A stretch of 64,000 bases of DNA from Chaenocephalus aceratus (GCA_023974075.1 CM043797.1:28103523-28167522), one strand, 5' to 3'. Positions 12,015 to 23,142 are shown, counted from the stretch's first letter. Numbers and translations: made by a program. Notes: generated by a model not told the origin, from the letters alone.

Positions 12015-12453
12015 GTCAATCTCAGATCCCTGTGTATCTGAGCCACTGGGGATTGGGGAACTTAAGATGTGAGGTGTTGATGATATTTGGGCAGCCAATC
12101 ACGGAGGGTCTGGAAGGGAGGCGCAGATAACTCCTCCTCTTGTAAGCGAGGTATTTAGACAGAAACCACGTTGTGGTGCTCTCTCTCTCTCTCTCGCCGC
12201 GCCGCTTGGACTGGGGAGGGTCGTGGCGGCCTGTGGGGCAGGGAGCCAGGAGTGGGCCTACTCCTGACATTATACATATGGTTTTTGTATGGTAATGGAT
12301 TGAATTGTATTGCATTGTATATTACCATTAAAGTGGATTATTGTTTTAACGGTTAATTGTATGCCTCTGACTCCTTCCTGTAAGATATCAGCTTGTTTAG
12401 GACGCGCGGAGATTTGGAAAAGCGGACTAGTTTATCCACTCACATCTCCATCA
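12015..12453 (+). repeat. Right LTR
   Basis: Direct copy of the sequence at 3971-4393, with TATTTAGA at 12152-12159 and ATTAAA at 12328-12333. It ends in CA at 12453. It is preceded by a short purine run (AAAAAAGCGGGAGG, about 11997-12009). Differences from the left LTR are mainly homopolymer lengths (for example GGGG against GGG) and a longer CT-rich tract. The base after the LTR does not continue as a primer site, as expected at a 3' end. Confidence 0.8.
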
Positions 12454-13238
12454 TGGGTGATAAGTACATGAAGGATAGGGTTCACATGTCAAATAGACAG
12501 ACAAGTCAACTTTTCATAATCAGTTTACAGTTTCATTTTATATATGATCAAGTGTTTGTTAATGATTATAACGTGATCAATAACATGACATATATAGACA
12601 GAGAATTAAAGAAATGATAATGATCAGTTGCAAATTAAAAAAAGAATCCTTATAGTAATTAAAGTAATTAAAGTAATTAAGTATATCAAAATCTTGATTA
12701 TAATCAGTTTTTTAAAACATCAAACACAAAAAAAACAGTTAACGAAAGTGTATTTAATATTATCATGTACAATTGATTAGGTTATTATAAAGTGACTACT
12801 GTGTAAATTCCTCACAATCATTGGTTTTTCCGTTTGCTTTGTCTCAAGTGTATTTTACAGCTGGCAAATGTCTTAAGTAAGTGGGCTATAATTTGCTTGT
12901 CCTAGGGCCGAGGGGTCAGGCACCCCGCGGGCTCTCAAGGCCGTATGGCTGCCTCTTGTAAAAGCCCTCTGCACCGGCTCCTTGAGCTTAGACCAAAAAT
13001 AAGAAGTAATAAAATAAAAAAAATTTGTATGACTATTTATATTTTGTTGCAGCAGCAAAACAACGGTCGAAAATGTTTTGTATCTTGTATTTTGAGGTGA
13101 TACACATAAATAAAAAACAAAACGGTTTTAAATTAGTTCAACTAGATATTGCCGTCATATCCTGTATTCCGGTCGGTCCCGCACCAGCGCCTTTTTCTTG
13201 CAGGCGAATAACCTGACTCCCGGCTCAATGAGCGAACT

Positions 13239-13380
13239 ATGGATAAATTAAAGAAGAGAAAAGAATCGGAGGAACACAGAGGGTTTAATTCTGCGTGGTT
13301 AGATTTATATGCTTTCACAGTAAACGATGCTGGCTTACCGGTATGTTTCATATGTGGAGAGAAGTTGTCAAAGGTGCTGC
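13239..13380 (+). pseudogene. N-terminal fragment of a hAT transposase with a CxxC zinc-finger start
   Basis: The frame starts at ATG 13239 and encodes a lysine-rich stretch followed by FNSAWLDLYAF and VCFICGEKLS. This is the usual start of vertebrate domesticated or active hAT (Charlie-like) proteins, in which a degenerate BED-type finger begins with C-x2-C. The coding sequence is cut a few codons later by the long-TIR insertion at 13395, after which no continuation is recognisable. The product would have bound element ends in the nucleus; this copy is dead. Confidence 0.55.
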
Positions 13381-13871
13381 AGCCTTTACGTATAGAGTGG
13401 CGAAGTCCCTCCCCTTCCGGGGACCTCCATGGGACCTTATTTCGAACAAATTATGTATTGAAGTCAATGGAGAGAGAAAGATTATCTTTCGATCCCGTTT
13501 GACTTGTGCCACAAATTACACATATGATGTTTGTCAATTTAAAAGATAATTTTGCAAGTGTCGTAAAACTGTGAAGTAACACATTTGTTTGTGTGAAACG
13601 CTCAATGAACTACATCTCTGGTCTCGCAGAACACACAACGTCACCAAGATGGCCGTCACTACTGTCTTGTCAACAAAACGATTGACTACCCTCACAATCA
13701 CACCACAATGAAACACGTCCAGAAGAATGTCATGCAAAGCTGCCTGCCTGCCTTCCTTTGATTCTCTCTGAACTGCCTGGTCTTTTTTAATGTTTAATGT
13801 CAACCATTTGTGCAGATAGCATGAAGTAGAAAAGATCGGTGATCGCCGATGCTAGCGTTAGCATTTCTCCC

Positions 13872-15056
13872 TAGGGTGACCAGATGTCCCGCTTTGCGCG
13901 GGACTGCACAGCATTTTCACGACTTTTGGTGCGTCCCGCAAATTGAGACGATGTCCCGCATATTTCAATTTGATTGGCCTAAAACGCTTTTTCTTTAAAA
14001 TCAGATTCATCCAATGGCTGTTGAGAAAGCAGAGAAGGCTGTCATCAGGGTGCTGTGTTTGCTGTCAATCAAACTGTAACACACGGCGGGTGCTGGTCAA
14101 GTGTTAACCAATGAGAGTAACTCACTCACACACCCCCCCACCTGCCAAACAACAACAACGAACGCAGGCGACGCAGCAGGTTATGGAAAATGGAGGAAAC
14201 TGAAACTACAGCTAAGAAGAAAAGAAGATGCACATACAACAAAGACTGGGAAGACACGTACCCGTGGGTGAAGACAGTGCAGGGCGACTCTCAGAGAGTT
14301 TTTTGCAATCTTTGCAAGAGTAATTTTTAAATTTCACATGGCAGTGAATACGACGTCAAAAGACACAGAGAATGCGATTCTCACAAGAAACGTGTCGCTC
14401 AAAAAGAGACATCCCACTCTATGGAGACATTCCTACTCAAACCAAAAAATGATGGCCACTCAGACAAGGTAACAGCAGCAGAAATAACCAGTGTTTACCA
14501 CACAGTGCAACACTCCCATTCATACCGGTCAAATGACTGGTAACAAGCTAGCGCCAACCATTTTTCAAGACTCTGAGATAGTAAAGAAAATGTCATGTGG
14601 TCGTACAAAAGCAGCGTCCATAATAACAGATGTGCTTGCCCCTGCCTCTGTGGAGAGTTGTTTGACAAACCTAGTGGTTCTAGGTGACAAAATATGTGGG
14701 GGCCCACCTTCTGTTGCTGTGATGGACAAAACTGAAAGCTATTTTATTTTATGTATTATTATGTTTCTGTTCCCTCCTGGCCAGTGTTGGTTTCATTTTA
14801 TCTATTAATTGTTGAATTAAGAAGATGCATTTCTAAACACTTGAAGTGAATAATGCCTGCTGCCTTGGTTAGCCTTAGTTTACTTTTCTTTATTAAAAAA
14901 TTGCATTTTGACTTCACTTTCTGCTCTGTTGTTATATATTTGTTACGGTTTTTTTTTTACGGGGGTTGGGGGGTGCTGTTGAGAGGGTGTCCCACATTGT
15001 CCCACACAACCATACTCCTTGTCCCACATTTGGTTTGTTGGGATCTGGTCACCCTA
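13872..15056 (+). mobile_element. hAT-superfamily transposon remnant, innermost of the nest
   Basis: Perfect 8-bp target duplication TTTCTCCC at 13864-13871 and 15057-15064. The perfect inverted termini are TAGGGTGACCAGAT and ATCTGGTCACCCTA. It contains the start of a BED-finger transposase, then a large internal deletion. At 1,185 bp it is a deletion derivative of an autonomous element. Confidence 0.9.
14190..14700 (+). pseudogene. Broken BED-finger hAT transposase N-terminus
   Basis: From ATG 14190 the frame encodes a basic stretch (KKKRRCTYNKDWEDTYPW), then a zinc finger C-x2-C (FCNLCKSNF). An in-frame TAA at 14338 interrupts it, after which the same frame resumes with ISHGSEYDVKRH and the finger histidine region. 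A frameshift near 14537 leads into another frame with KMSCGRTKAASIITDVLAP, a conserved segment of this transposase family. The catalytic DDE region and dimerisation domain are absent. The family link is by recognition of these blocks and is not tested. Confidence 0.65.
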
Positions 15057-15380
15057 TTTCTCCCCCGGGCTTAAATTGTGTATTATAGAATGATCACACC
15101 GGTGACAGTACTCTTCAAAGGGTTCACGAAATATGACTACTACTCTTACTGTTTAACATTTTGGGTTACTTAATGTTACTTCATATTAAGGCTAATAAAA
15201 ATGACAAGGCTGTAATGCTAACTAACGTGCTAGCTACTAGCTAGGTAGCTAACTTGATCCAGCCACTCCTGGTCCTTTCATCAGACGGGAAGCGAAAGAA
15301 CGAGCAAGACCCATTGCTGGTATGATAACAACGTGGTACTGAGCACACAGGCATCTTGTTAAAGTTATCTTATCTTAGGC

Positions 15381-15415
15381 AGCGCCATATAGATAGATTA
15401 TATCTATATGGCGCT
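15381..15415. repeat. Perfect 15-bp hairpin inside the long-TIR element
   Basis: AGCGCCATATAGATA, a five-base loop GATTA, then the exact reverse complement TATCTATATGGCGCT. It is a sub-terminal palindrome of the surrounding element; I would not call it an independent gene. Confidence 0.85.
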
Positions 15416-15754
15416 GATCGTAGCTATCTCTTAGTGGAGGAAAACAATTGTGACATCACTTACGCGACTCTGGGATTTGTAGTCTTTCTAGTTGCATATT
15501 TTTCATAGTCTTATATTTCAACAGTTTTATGACAAACTGTGACTTTTTTGACATGGAAATTATTTTAATCATATGTGTAATTCATGGCACAATTCAAACG
15601 GGATCGAAATGTACGTTTTCTCTCTCAATTGACTTCAATACATTATTTTTCCGAAATAAGGTCCCATGGTAGATGGCCGTGTCTTCGCCACTCTATTGGA
15701 GGAAAAACACGGCAGAGGAAGACAGCTGACGATCTTCAGTAATAATTCAATTAG

Positions 15755-16135
15755 TTAAAGGTGGGGTAGGTAATTTTGGAGAAACCAGCTCGAGTGCGCT
15801 AGAATTTGAAAATACATAGCCGGAACAAATGTGCCACTTCCTTACAGAGCCCCTCCTCCAACACACATGAACACGCACATGACCAATGAGGGCACGAGAT
15901 AAGTTTGTGCACAGATGGAAGGCTGACAGGCAGGTAGGCCATCCAGTTATTTTAGCCGGGCCGGCTAAAATGATTGGTCATGCTTTTTAAAGAGCAACGG
16001 CTTCCACAGATGCATTTTTTTTTATGTATTTATTGTCAAAGCATTTAATATATTCATTGCTATCGGGATGTTAAGAGAATTCCATGGAATATAACAAAAA
16101 GTGTTTCTGAAATAAATTACATACCCCACCTTTAA
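15755..16135. mobile_element. MITE flanked by TTAA
   Basis: The termini AGGTGGGGTAGGTAA and TTACATACCCCACCT (inverted) are flanked by TTAA on both sides (15755-15758 and 16132-16135). A second copy in the opposite orientation lies at 47629-47987. TTAA duplications are typical of piggyBac and of some Kolobok families. No coding sequence. Confidence 0.85.
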
Positions 16136-16761
16136 CTCTTTTTAGGGTGCTGCTATATGTTTTCTTTATTTCAAAGTGGGTCAATTTTAATTATATTAAT
16201 TTTCTTCAAATGTGCAGAGGACTCCCCAAGTGCTGTATTGATTTATTTTAAAGTAGGCCTGTGTTTTTTTTTAATTCTCCTTATAAGAGTTATTTGTTTA
16301 TTATTAAAGGTAAACAGTTTTCTATAATGTAATAAATAATAAATGCAAAACAACTGTAGTTTTTGTCTATGATGTAACAATATATACAACTTTATAAGCA
16401 ATCAATCAATCAATCCATCAAATATGTTTTGCGGCTCCAGACAAAAAAGATTGGTGGAAAAGGGGGGCAAAATGACTCTTTTGATCAAAAATGTAGCAGA
16501 CCCCTGTCCTAGGGAAATACATTAATTACTCTTTTTTTTTAAACTGTTTGAAGGACTTTTTCTAAACTGGACTTTGGAGGCCTCTCTGAAGAACCAGCAC
16601 CTTACCGTGGTAGAGAGGTGTGTGTGCCCTGATGAACCTGGGGGCTGTGTTGTCTGGAACCTTGTGTTCCTGGTAGGGTCTCCATGGCAAATTGGTTCTC
16701 AGGCAAGGAGCCAGACTAAGATTGGTTCAAAAGACCTCATGAAAGAAAAACCAAGAAGTGA

Positions 16762-17357
16762 GGATTTCATTTCATTTCATTTCAAACCTTTATTTATACA
16801 GAATAAATCCCATTGAGATCATTGATCTCTTTTCCAAGGGAGACCTGTTCAAGTAAGTTTCCACATGAAACATAAAAGCATAAACAGAACAACAAAAGGA
16901 CATCATCCAGCATCATTTACATATTATCCACATAAACAGGTACCAATAGCTTCTGATTGACTAGCATCCAACCGAGCTTTAAAAACATTTAGTGGCACCA
17001 GATTGTTCAGTTTCCATTTAATTTACAGACTATTCCAAGACAGAGGAGCTGCGCATCTAAAAGCTGTCTTCCCTAAGACAGTCCTAGCAGTTGGCACATT
17101 TAATAAAACCAACAGCATTTCGATCTCAGGCATTAGCCACTTACAATTTTTCCGTGAGATCAGGGAGCAGATATAAGATGGAAGTTTCCCTAGCATGGCT
17201 TTGTATATAAAAATGTACCAGTGACTGAGCCTCCGTACAGTTAGTGAAAGCAAACCAGCCCTTGCATACAGGGTACAAGTGATGGGTTAATGCTTTACAG
17301 TTTGTCACAAATCTGAGTGCACTGTGATACGCAGCATCTAACTTGACCAGGCAATTG
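16762..17357 (-). mobile_element. 5'-truncated L2 LINE fragment inserted in the RTE 5' region
   Basis: On the minus strand, a frame at 17253-17023 gives LTVRRLSHWYIFIYKAMLGKLP and further residues that match the C-terminal end of the L2 reverse transcriptase at 23976-24800 in this window. The 3' end is an ATTTC-type tail (read here as repeated ATTTC at 16762). GAGGA occurs on both sides of the insertion and may be a short target duplication. Only the last 600 bp of the LINE is present. Confidence 0.8.
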
Positions 17358-17469
17358 GAGGAAGCCCGGGTCCCTTTCTGGAGCCAGGCCCAGAAAGAGG
17401 ACTAGTCGGCGAGCGTCTGGTGGCCGGGCTTGCCACGGAGCCCGGCCGAGCCCAGCCCGAAAAGGCAAC

Positions 17470-20400
17470 GTGGGCAACACCTCCGCTTCTCCGTCCCGCG
17501 GGCCCACCACCTACGGGAAACAACGATGGGGTCGGGTGCGCTGCCAGAAGGGTGGCAGTGAAAGCGGAGGGTCTCGACGGACCAGACCCGGGCGACAGAT
17601 GCTGGCTTTGGGGACGTGGAACGTCACCCTCTCTGGGGGGGAAGGAGCCGGAGCTTGTGCGGGAAGTGGAGTGTTACCAGTTGGATCTGTTGGGCTCACC
17701 TCTACGCACAGCGTCGGCTCTGGAACCTTACTTCTGGATAGGGGTTGGACTCTATTCTTCTCCGGAGTTGCTCAAGGTGTGAGGCGCCGGGCGGGTGTGG
17801 GGATACTCACAAGTCCCCGGTTAGGTGCTTCGTTGTTGGAGTTTTCTACCCCAGTGGACGAGAGGGTCGCCTCCCTACGCCTGCGGGTTATGGGGGGGAA
17901 ACTCTGACTGTTGTGTTGTGCTTATGCACCCACCAACAGTTCAGAGTATACGGCCATTCTTGGAGACCCTGGAAAGAGTCCTGTATGGGGCTCCTGAAGG
18001 GACTCTTTAATCTTGCTGGGAGACTTCAACGCACATGTGGGCATGATGGAGACACTTGGGAGGGGCGTGATTGGGAGGAAACGGATTCTGAACCGGAGTG
18101 GTGGTTTTGTTACTGGACTTCTGTGCTAGTCATGGATTGGCCATAACAAACACATGTTCGAACATAAGGATGCTCATAGTGTACGTGGTACCAGAGCACC
18201 CTAGGCAGAAGGTCCATGATCGATTTCGTTATCGTATCATCGGACCTGAGGCCGTATGTTTTGGACCTCGGGTAAAGAGAGGGGCGGAGTTGTCAACTGA
18301 TCACCATCTGGTGGTGAGTTGGGTCGAGTGGCGGGGGAAGCCTCTGGATAGACCTGGTAAGCCCAAACGTGTAGTTCGGGTGAACTGGGAACGTCTGGAG
18401 GAGGCCCACGTTCAGGAGGCCTTCAACTCGCACCTCCGGCGGAGCTTTTCGGGCATTCCTGTGGAGGTTGGGGACATTGAACCAGAGTGGTCGGTGTTCA
18501 AAGCCTCTATTGCCGAAGCCGCGGCGGGGAGCTGTGGTCTCAAGGTCCTAGGTGCCTCAAGGGGCGGTAACCCTCGAACCTCCTGGTGGACACCGGTGGT
18601 CAGGGAAGCCGTCCGACTGAAGAAGGAGGCCTTCAGGGATTTGTTATCCCGGGGGACTCCCGAGGCAGTTGCAAGGTACCGACAGGCCCGAAGGGCAGCA
18701 GCCTCATCCGTGGCCGAGGCAAAGCAGCGGGTGTGGGAGAAGTTCGGAGAAGACATGGTGAAGGACTTTCGGGCGGCACCAAAGTTGTTCTGGAAAACTG
18801 TCCGACACCTCAGGAGGGGGAAGCAGGGAACCATCCAAGCTGTGTACAGTAAGGATGGGACGTTGTTGACCTCAACTGATGGAGTGTTAGGGCGTTGTAA
18901 GGAACACTTTGAGGAACTCCTGAACCCGACAACTCTGCCCTCTATGTTAGAGGCAGAGCTGGAGTATGACGGGGGATCAACACCAATCTCCCGGGGGGAG
19001 GTCACTGAGGTCGTCAAACAACTCCACAGTGGCAAAGCCCCGGGGGTGGATGAGATCCGCCCGGAGATGCTGAAGGCTCTGGGTGTTGAGGGACTGTCAT
19101 GGTTGACACGTCTCATCAACGTTGCGTGGAAGTCGGAAACAGTACCGAAGGAGTGGCAGACCGGGGTGGTGGTTCCCCTTTTTAAAAAGGGGGATCAGAG
19201 GGTGTGTGCCAATTACAGAGGCATCACACTACTCAGCCTCCCCGGGAAAGTTTACTCCAAGGTACTCGAAAGGAGGGTCAGGCCGATTGTCGAACCTCAG
19301 ATTGAGGAGGAACAATGCGGATTCCGTCCTGGTCGTGGAACGACGGATCAGCTTTTTACTCTCGCAAGGATCCTGGAGGGGGCCTGGGAGTACGCTTATC
19401 CGGTCTACATGTGTTTTGTAGACTTGGAGAAGGCGTATGACCGAGTTCCCAGGGGGAGTTACTGTGGGAGGTGCTGCGGGAGTATGGGGTGAGGGGGTCT
19501 CTACTCAGGGCCATCCAATCTCTGTACTCCCAAAGCGAGAGCTGTGTCCGGGTCCTCGGCAGTAAGTCGGACCCATTTCCGGTGAGGGTTGGCCTCCGCC
19601 AGGGCTGCGCTTTGTCACCAATCCTGTTTGTAATATACATGGATCGGATTTCGAGGTGTAGTCGTGGAGGAGGGGGTCTGCAGTTCGGTGGACTAAGGAT
19701 TGCACCACTGCTTTTTGCAGATGATGTGGTTCTAATGGCTTCATCGGTCTGCGACCTTCAGCACTCACTGGATCCGTTCGCAACCGAGTGTGAAGCGGCT
19801 GGGATGAGGATCAGCACCTCCAAATCTGAGGCCATGGTTCTCAGCAGGAAACCGATGGACTGTCCACTCCAAGTAGGGAATGAGTCCTTACCCCAAGTGA
19901 AGGAGTTCAAGTATCTCGGGGTCTTGTTCTCGAGTGAGGGAACAATGGAGCGTGAGATGGGCCGGAGAGAATCGGAGCAGCAGGAGCGGTACTGTAGTCG
20001 CTTTACCGCACCGTTGTGACGAAAAGGGAGCTGAGCCAGAAGGCAAAGCTCTCTGTCTACCGGGCCATTTTCGTTCCTACCCTCACCTATGGTCATGAAG
20101 GATGGGTCATTACCGAAAGAACGAGATCGCGGATACAAGCGGCCGAGATGGGTTTTCTCCGCCGGGTGGCTGGTGTCTCCCTTAGGGGAGAAGTTCGGTC
20201 ATCAGGGAGGGACTCGGAGTTGAGCCGCTCCTCCTTCGCGTCGAAAGGAGCCAGTTGAGGTGGTTCGGGCACCTACTTAGGATGCCACCTGGACGCCTCC
20301 CTAGGGAGGTGTTCCAGGCACGTCCAGCTGGGAAGAGACCAAGGGGTAGACCTAGGACCAGGTGGAGGGATTATATCTCTTCGCTGGCCTGGGAGCGCCT

Positions 20401-20497
20401 TGGGATCCCCCAGTCAGAGCTGGTTGATGTCGCCAGGGAAAAGAAAGTTTGGGGCTCTCTGCTGGAACTGCTATCCCCGCGACCCGACCACGGATAA
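17470..20497 (+). pseudogene. RTE LINE ORF: AP endonuclease plus reverse transcriptase, frameshifted
   Basis: Pieces in different frames read as one protein. The endonuclease begins with GTWNVT near 17615 and passes through LLGDFNAHVG near 18021-18050 and TDHHLVVSW near 18297-18321. Reverse transcriptase runs from about 18940 with FRPGRGTTDQ, motif A FVDLEKAYDRVP near 19415-19454, a frameshift at about 19455-19470, RQGCALSPILF, then the FADD catalytic box at 19714-19725. The tail continues in two more frames (20016-20258 and 20255-20497), including the basic [13 protein letters not shown] stretch. Longest intact pieces are 18098-19492 (464 codons) and 19471-20019. The protein would nick target DNA and copy its own RNA there. 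At least five frame changes make it non-functional as written. Confidence 0.85.
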
Positions 20498-20504
20498 GCG
20501 GGAG

Positions 20505-20550
20505 AAGATGGATGGATGGATGGATGGATGGATGGATGGATGGATGGATG
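20505..20550. repeat. ATGG tetranucleotide tail of the RTE LINE
   Basis: About ten ATGG/GATG units form the 3' terminus of the LINE immediately before its target duplication. Confidence 0.95.
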
Positions 20551-22329
20551 GACTTTGGAGACAGAACAATATCAGAGAACGGAGGTACATTTGAGAACTG
20601 AATACAAATGAAGAGCAGCGCTGCAACTATTCTGTCACTCCAGCTCTCCATCTGGGTAGGTCGCTGGCATTCTGCCTACACTGGATGCTCGAGACACAGA
20701 TAGGATCATCCTATCATTGCACTCAAGAGCAATTCAGATATAGCAATATCCCTAAAACTGCAGATTAGCTAAACCTTAATTTCCTGGCCAGTCAGCTTGC
20801 AGTATGGCTCTTTCATAAGACTCAGCCTTTGCATATTATCCTCACATCATTGAACTCACTTAGAATATAACAAAGGCTTACATTAGTGAAGCCTCCTAAT
20901 TTCAGACAGTTGTGTGGTAGCCAGCCAAAGTTCTTAAATCATGATTTAAACTGGCGGAAATGCCCCCCTCCCCTCATCATTAATGCACTCAGACCTTTCT
21001 GATCTACTTGTGGCTAACTTCTAAATAGGGAGCCAATGCAATCTGATTTTGAAATGCGAAGAGAAAGGTGTGAGGAGATCACGTTTATAAAGAAAGGTAA
21101 AATATAGCATGTAAAATCAATAGAGGGCTTACAGAGGACAACACCATTTGGTAATTTTGTTTATATGTCATGTTCTTATCATAGTATGTTCAAAGTTGCA
21201 TCTTATAACTTCATACATGTTTGTTTTCAATGTAGAAAATGCAAGAAGCATAATTTGCCATCTTGAAACTACCTCAATTCACTATACAGTAGCTACACAC
21301 CTGCTTTGAAGAAATAACTCATTTTTTAATGATTACTGCATCTTTATTATCATATTTGACTGCTGAATGCATTGATTTGAGTACAGGCGTGGTTACTTTA
21401 GCTGTAAATGAGCTTTAATCCGAAACATTTATTTTATGGAGTAAACAATTAGTGTTGAAAGATAAGACGAAAAAAAACGAGGATTTCACAACAAACTATA
21501 TTTATCAACTTAATACATGGCGGCATGTTGCAATAACTGAATGTGCACTGTCAGTAAAGCCTATAATACCACTCTAGCAGCCTGATAAAGAGTCTGTTTC
21601 CAAACAAAAGAAAACCATGGGTTCAATATACAAACTGTATTTGCCAAAGAAAAGGAAATGTAGATGAATACTTAAATTAAATGATTTACGAGGCAATAAT
21701 CCAAAGAACAACAATGCATTTAGAATACTTATTATTCAAATATTGTGCAAAACCGTTAATATCATGACAGGCAATAGCACATAATCCTATAACAAGTAGC
21801 AAAAAAACGGTCACCCTTCCCCTAAACTAAAACTGATTAAACCTTAAAAAACAACAAACAGGGAGCTGCATCTCTCTTTCTTTTATTAAATAATGCCTGC
21901 AAATGTGAGTGCATTATAAGTGGCGGTTTCAAGAGCGAGTCTATTAATCTCTGACCTTGCCTAGAGTAAAACTGCACTGAGGCCAGTCTGATGTCAGCCA
22001 CTTGAATTGGTAATCAGCTTTCTAGTACACGCTCCCCATCAAGAAAACTGACCCTAGAGGACAAGCCTGCTGCGTTTTTCTGTTGTGCATTCAACGCAAG
22101 CTCAATTGTGTCCAAATGGTACCTTCTGAGCAAATTATAATAATTTAGGAAACGTTTGTGACTGATGTGGCTCGAGGATAAGGAGTCAGGCAGCTACTTT
22201 TGTGATAAAAGCATTCCTACTGCGTGTGGGTGATTTTGAATAACCTCCCTGTCATGACATTGCAAAATCAAGTAGGCAAATTCAAACCCTTCATCCTTTA
22301 TTTACTGTCACTCAGTCTGTATGGTCCAG

Positions 22330-22485
22330 TGCTCTTGTGTTTGTATTATTTTGAGTTTTTTATGTAAGTTGTTTTTTCTTCCATTTTATGATCTTACTTT
22401 TAACCAATAATCTTTTCTTGTGAAGCACTTTGTGATGTTGCTTTGTGGAAGAAGATGTACTAAATAAACCTAACTTTTCCGAAAC
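22330..22485 (+). mobile_element. Degraded LINE/SINE 3' end
   Basis: The words GAAGCACTTTGTGATGTTGC and TACTAAATAAACCTAAC match the general form of fish LINE-derived tails (a conserved stem region followed by an AATAAA-rich end). The 5' limit cannot be seen. Confidence 0.35.
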
Positions 22486-23102
22486 ATGCACTCAGATAAA
22501 CGTACCGAAGATAGTTAGTCAATTAAATTAAATTATAGTCCCAGTTTTGGCTGATTAAAGTTCCGCAGAGTTGGACCAGAATGAACAGAATACCGAAGTG
22601 AACTGAGGAGGGTTTTGATTGACAGGATGCTTGTTACTGCTCCAATTAGGGTGTTTACCACCCCTCTGTGTGTATGTGCGTTTTTGTGTACCCATTTAGA
22701 AACCAGTATAGGTGTGTAAGATGGTGTTGCTGTCTCTGGATATATGAGAGTGTTTACAGTTGTGGTCCTTTGATTGATGCATGTTGTATTGACAGCTGGG
22801 TGCAGCAGTCCGATGGGCTCATTGACAGATGGACGGAGCCAGTCTCTAGAGCAAGTTTGTGATTAGTTCAGCACTTTGTCAGTCAACCTATCTTCTTCCT
22901 CTCGGAGCAGAATCTGTTCTTTATGCTTATAGGTTACAACAGAGAAGGAAGAGTGAGGCTCCTGTTTGAAATTCAAAGTTGTTAAGACAGGATAACAAAG
23001 GAATACATTGCTTTATGTGTCTTCTGGCATATTTTAATATTTTAAAAAAAAACTGATTATTGAAGACACTAGAAACTTACAGTGGGTGACATAATGGGTT
23101 TT

Positions 23103-23142
23103 GATGGGTGGTCTAAGATAGTTTTGTCTTAGACCACCCATC
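23103..23142. repeat. Perfect 16-bp hairpin with 8-nt loop
   Basis: GATGGGTGGTCTAAGA at 23103-23118 is followed by TAGTTTTG and by its exact reverse complement at 23127-23142. It is not inside a recognised element. It is too short for a typical animal microRNA precursor. Confidence 0.9.

Larger units (their letters stand above)
3971..12453 (+). mobile_element. LTR retroelement (ERV-like) with two direct LTRs and a captured host gene fragment
   Basis: Two copies of a roughly 425-440 bp sequence lie in the same orientation at the two ends, and the left copy is followed two bases later by a primer-binding-site-like sequence. Each copy has a TATA-like box and an ATTAAA signal in the order expected of U3-R-U5. 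The internal 7.6 kb contains no recognisable gag, protease, reverse transcriptase or integrase, so this would be a non-autonomous or heavily deleted unit. It holds internal duplications and a GC-rich segment with an acidic repeat region and part of a LIM-domain gene. An alternative is two independent solo or partial LTRs flanking unrelated DNA. The right LTR is not followed by the primer site, as expected for a 3' LTR. I did not find a clear target duplication. Confidence 0.6.
13395..15693. mobile_element. Non-autonomous DNA element with roughly 230-bp imperfect terminal inverted repeats
   Basis: The left end GAGTGGCGAAG and its inverted copy at the right end are each flanked by TA (13393-13394 and 15694-15695). 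Similarity between the arms continues for about 230 bp, with shared words such as CATGGGACCTTATTTCG, ATGTATTGAAGTCAAT and TTTCGATCCCGTTTGA. No transposase of its own is visible. A TA duplication would suit a Tc1/mariner-like mobiliser, but other superfamilies are possible. A hAT element interrupts it at 13872. Confidence 0.7.
12908..16506 (+). mobile_element. hAT-superfamily transposon, outer member of a nest
   Basis: The 8-bp target duplication TCCTAGGG is at 12900-12907 and 16507-16514. The left terminus shares an AGGGGTC core with the inverted right terminus (CAGGGGTCTGC when reversed). An 8-bp duplication is diagnostic of hAT. Inside lie a transposase N-terminal coding segment (13239-13380), a long-TIR element (13395-15693) with another hAT within it, and a TTAA-flanked MITE (15755-16135). 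Removing the insertions leaves about 900 bp, so the transposase is mostly gone. The terminal match is short and diverged, so the call rests chiefly on the duplication. Confidence 0.7.
16580..20548 (+). mobile_element. RTE-clade (Rex3-like) LINE, essentially full length, with nested L2
   Basis: A 12-bp target duplication TGGACTTTGGAG flanks the element (16568-16579 and 20549-20560). The 5' region (16580-16760), endonuclease region (from about 17360), reverse transcriptase and C-terminal region follow in order. The element ends with ATGGATGG repeats, the 3' tail typical of fish RTE/Rex3 LINEs. Without the nested L2 piece (16762-17357) it is about 3.4 kb, close to the family's full length. The single reading frame is broken by several frameshifts, so it is now inactive. 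Confidence 0.85.

Noticed and set aside
18412..19119. 235-codon minus-strand frame
   Set aside because: It is the antisense shadow of the RTE reverse transcriptase and has no recognisable domain.
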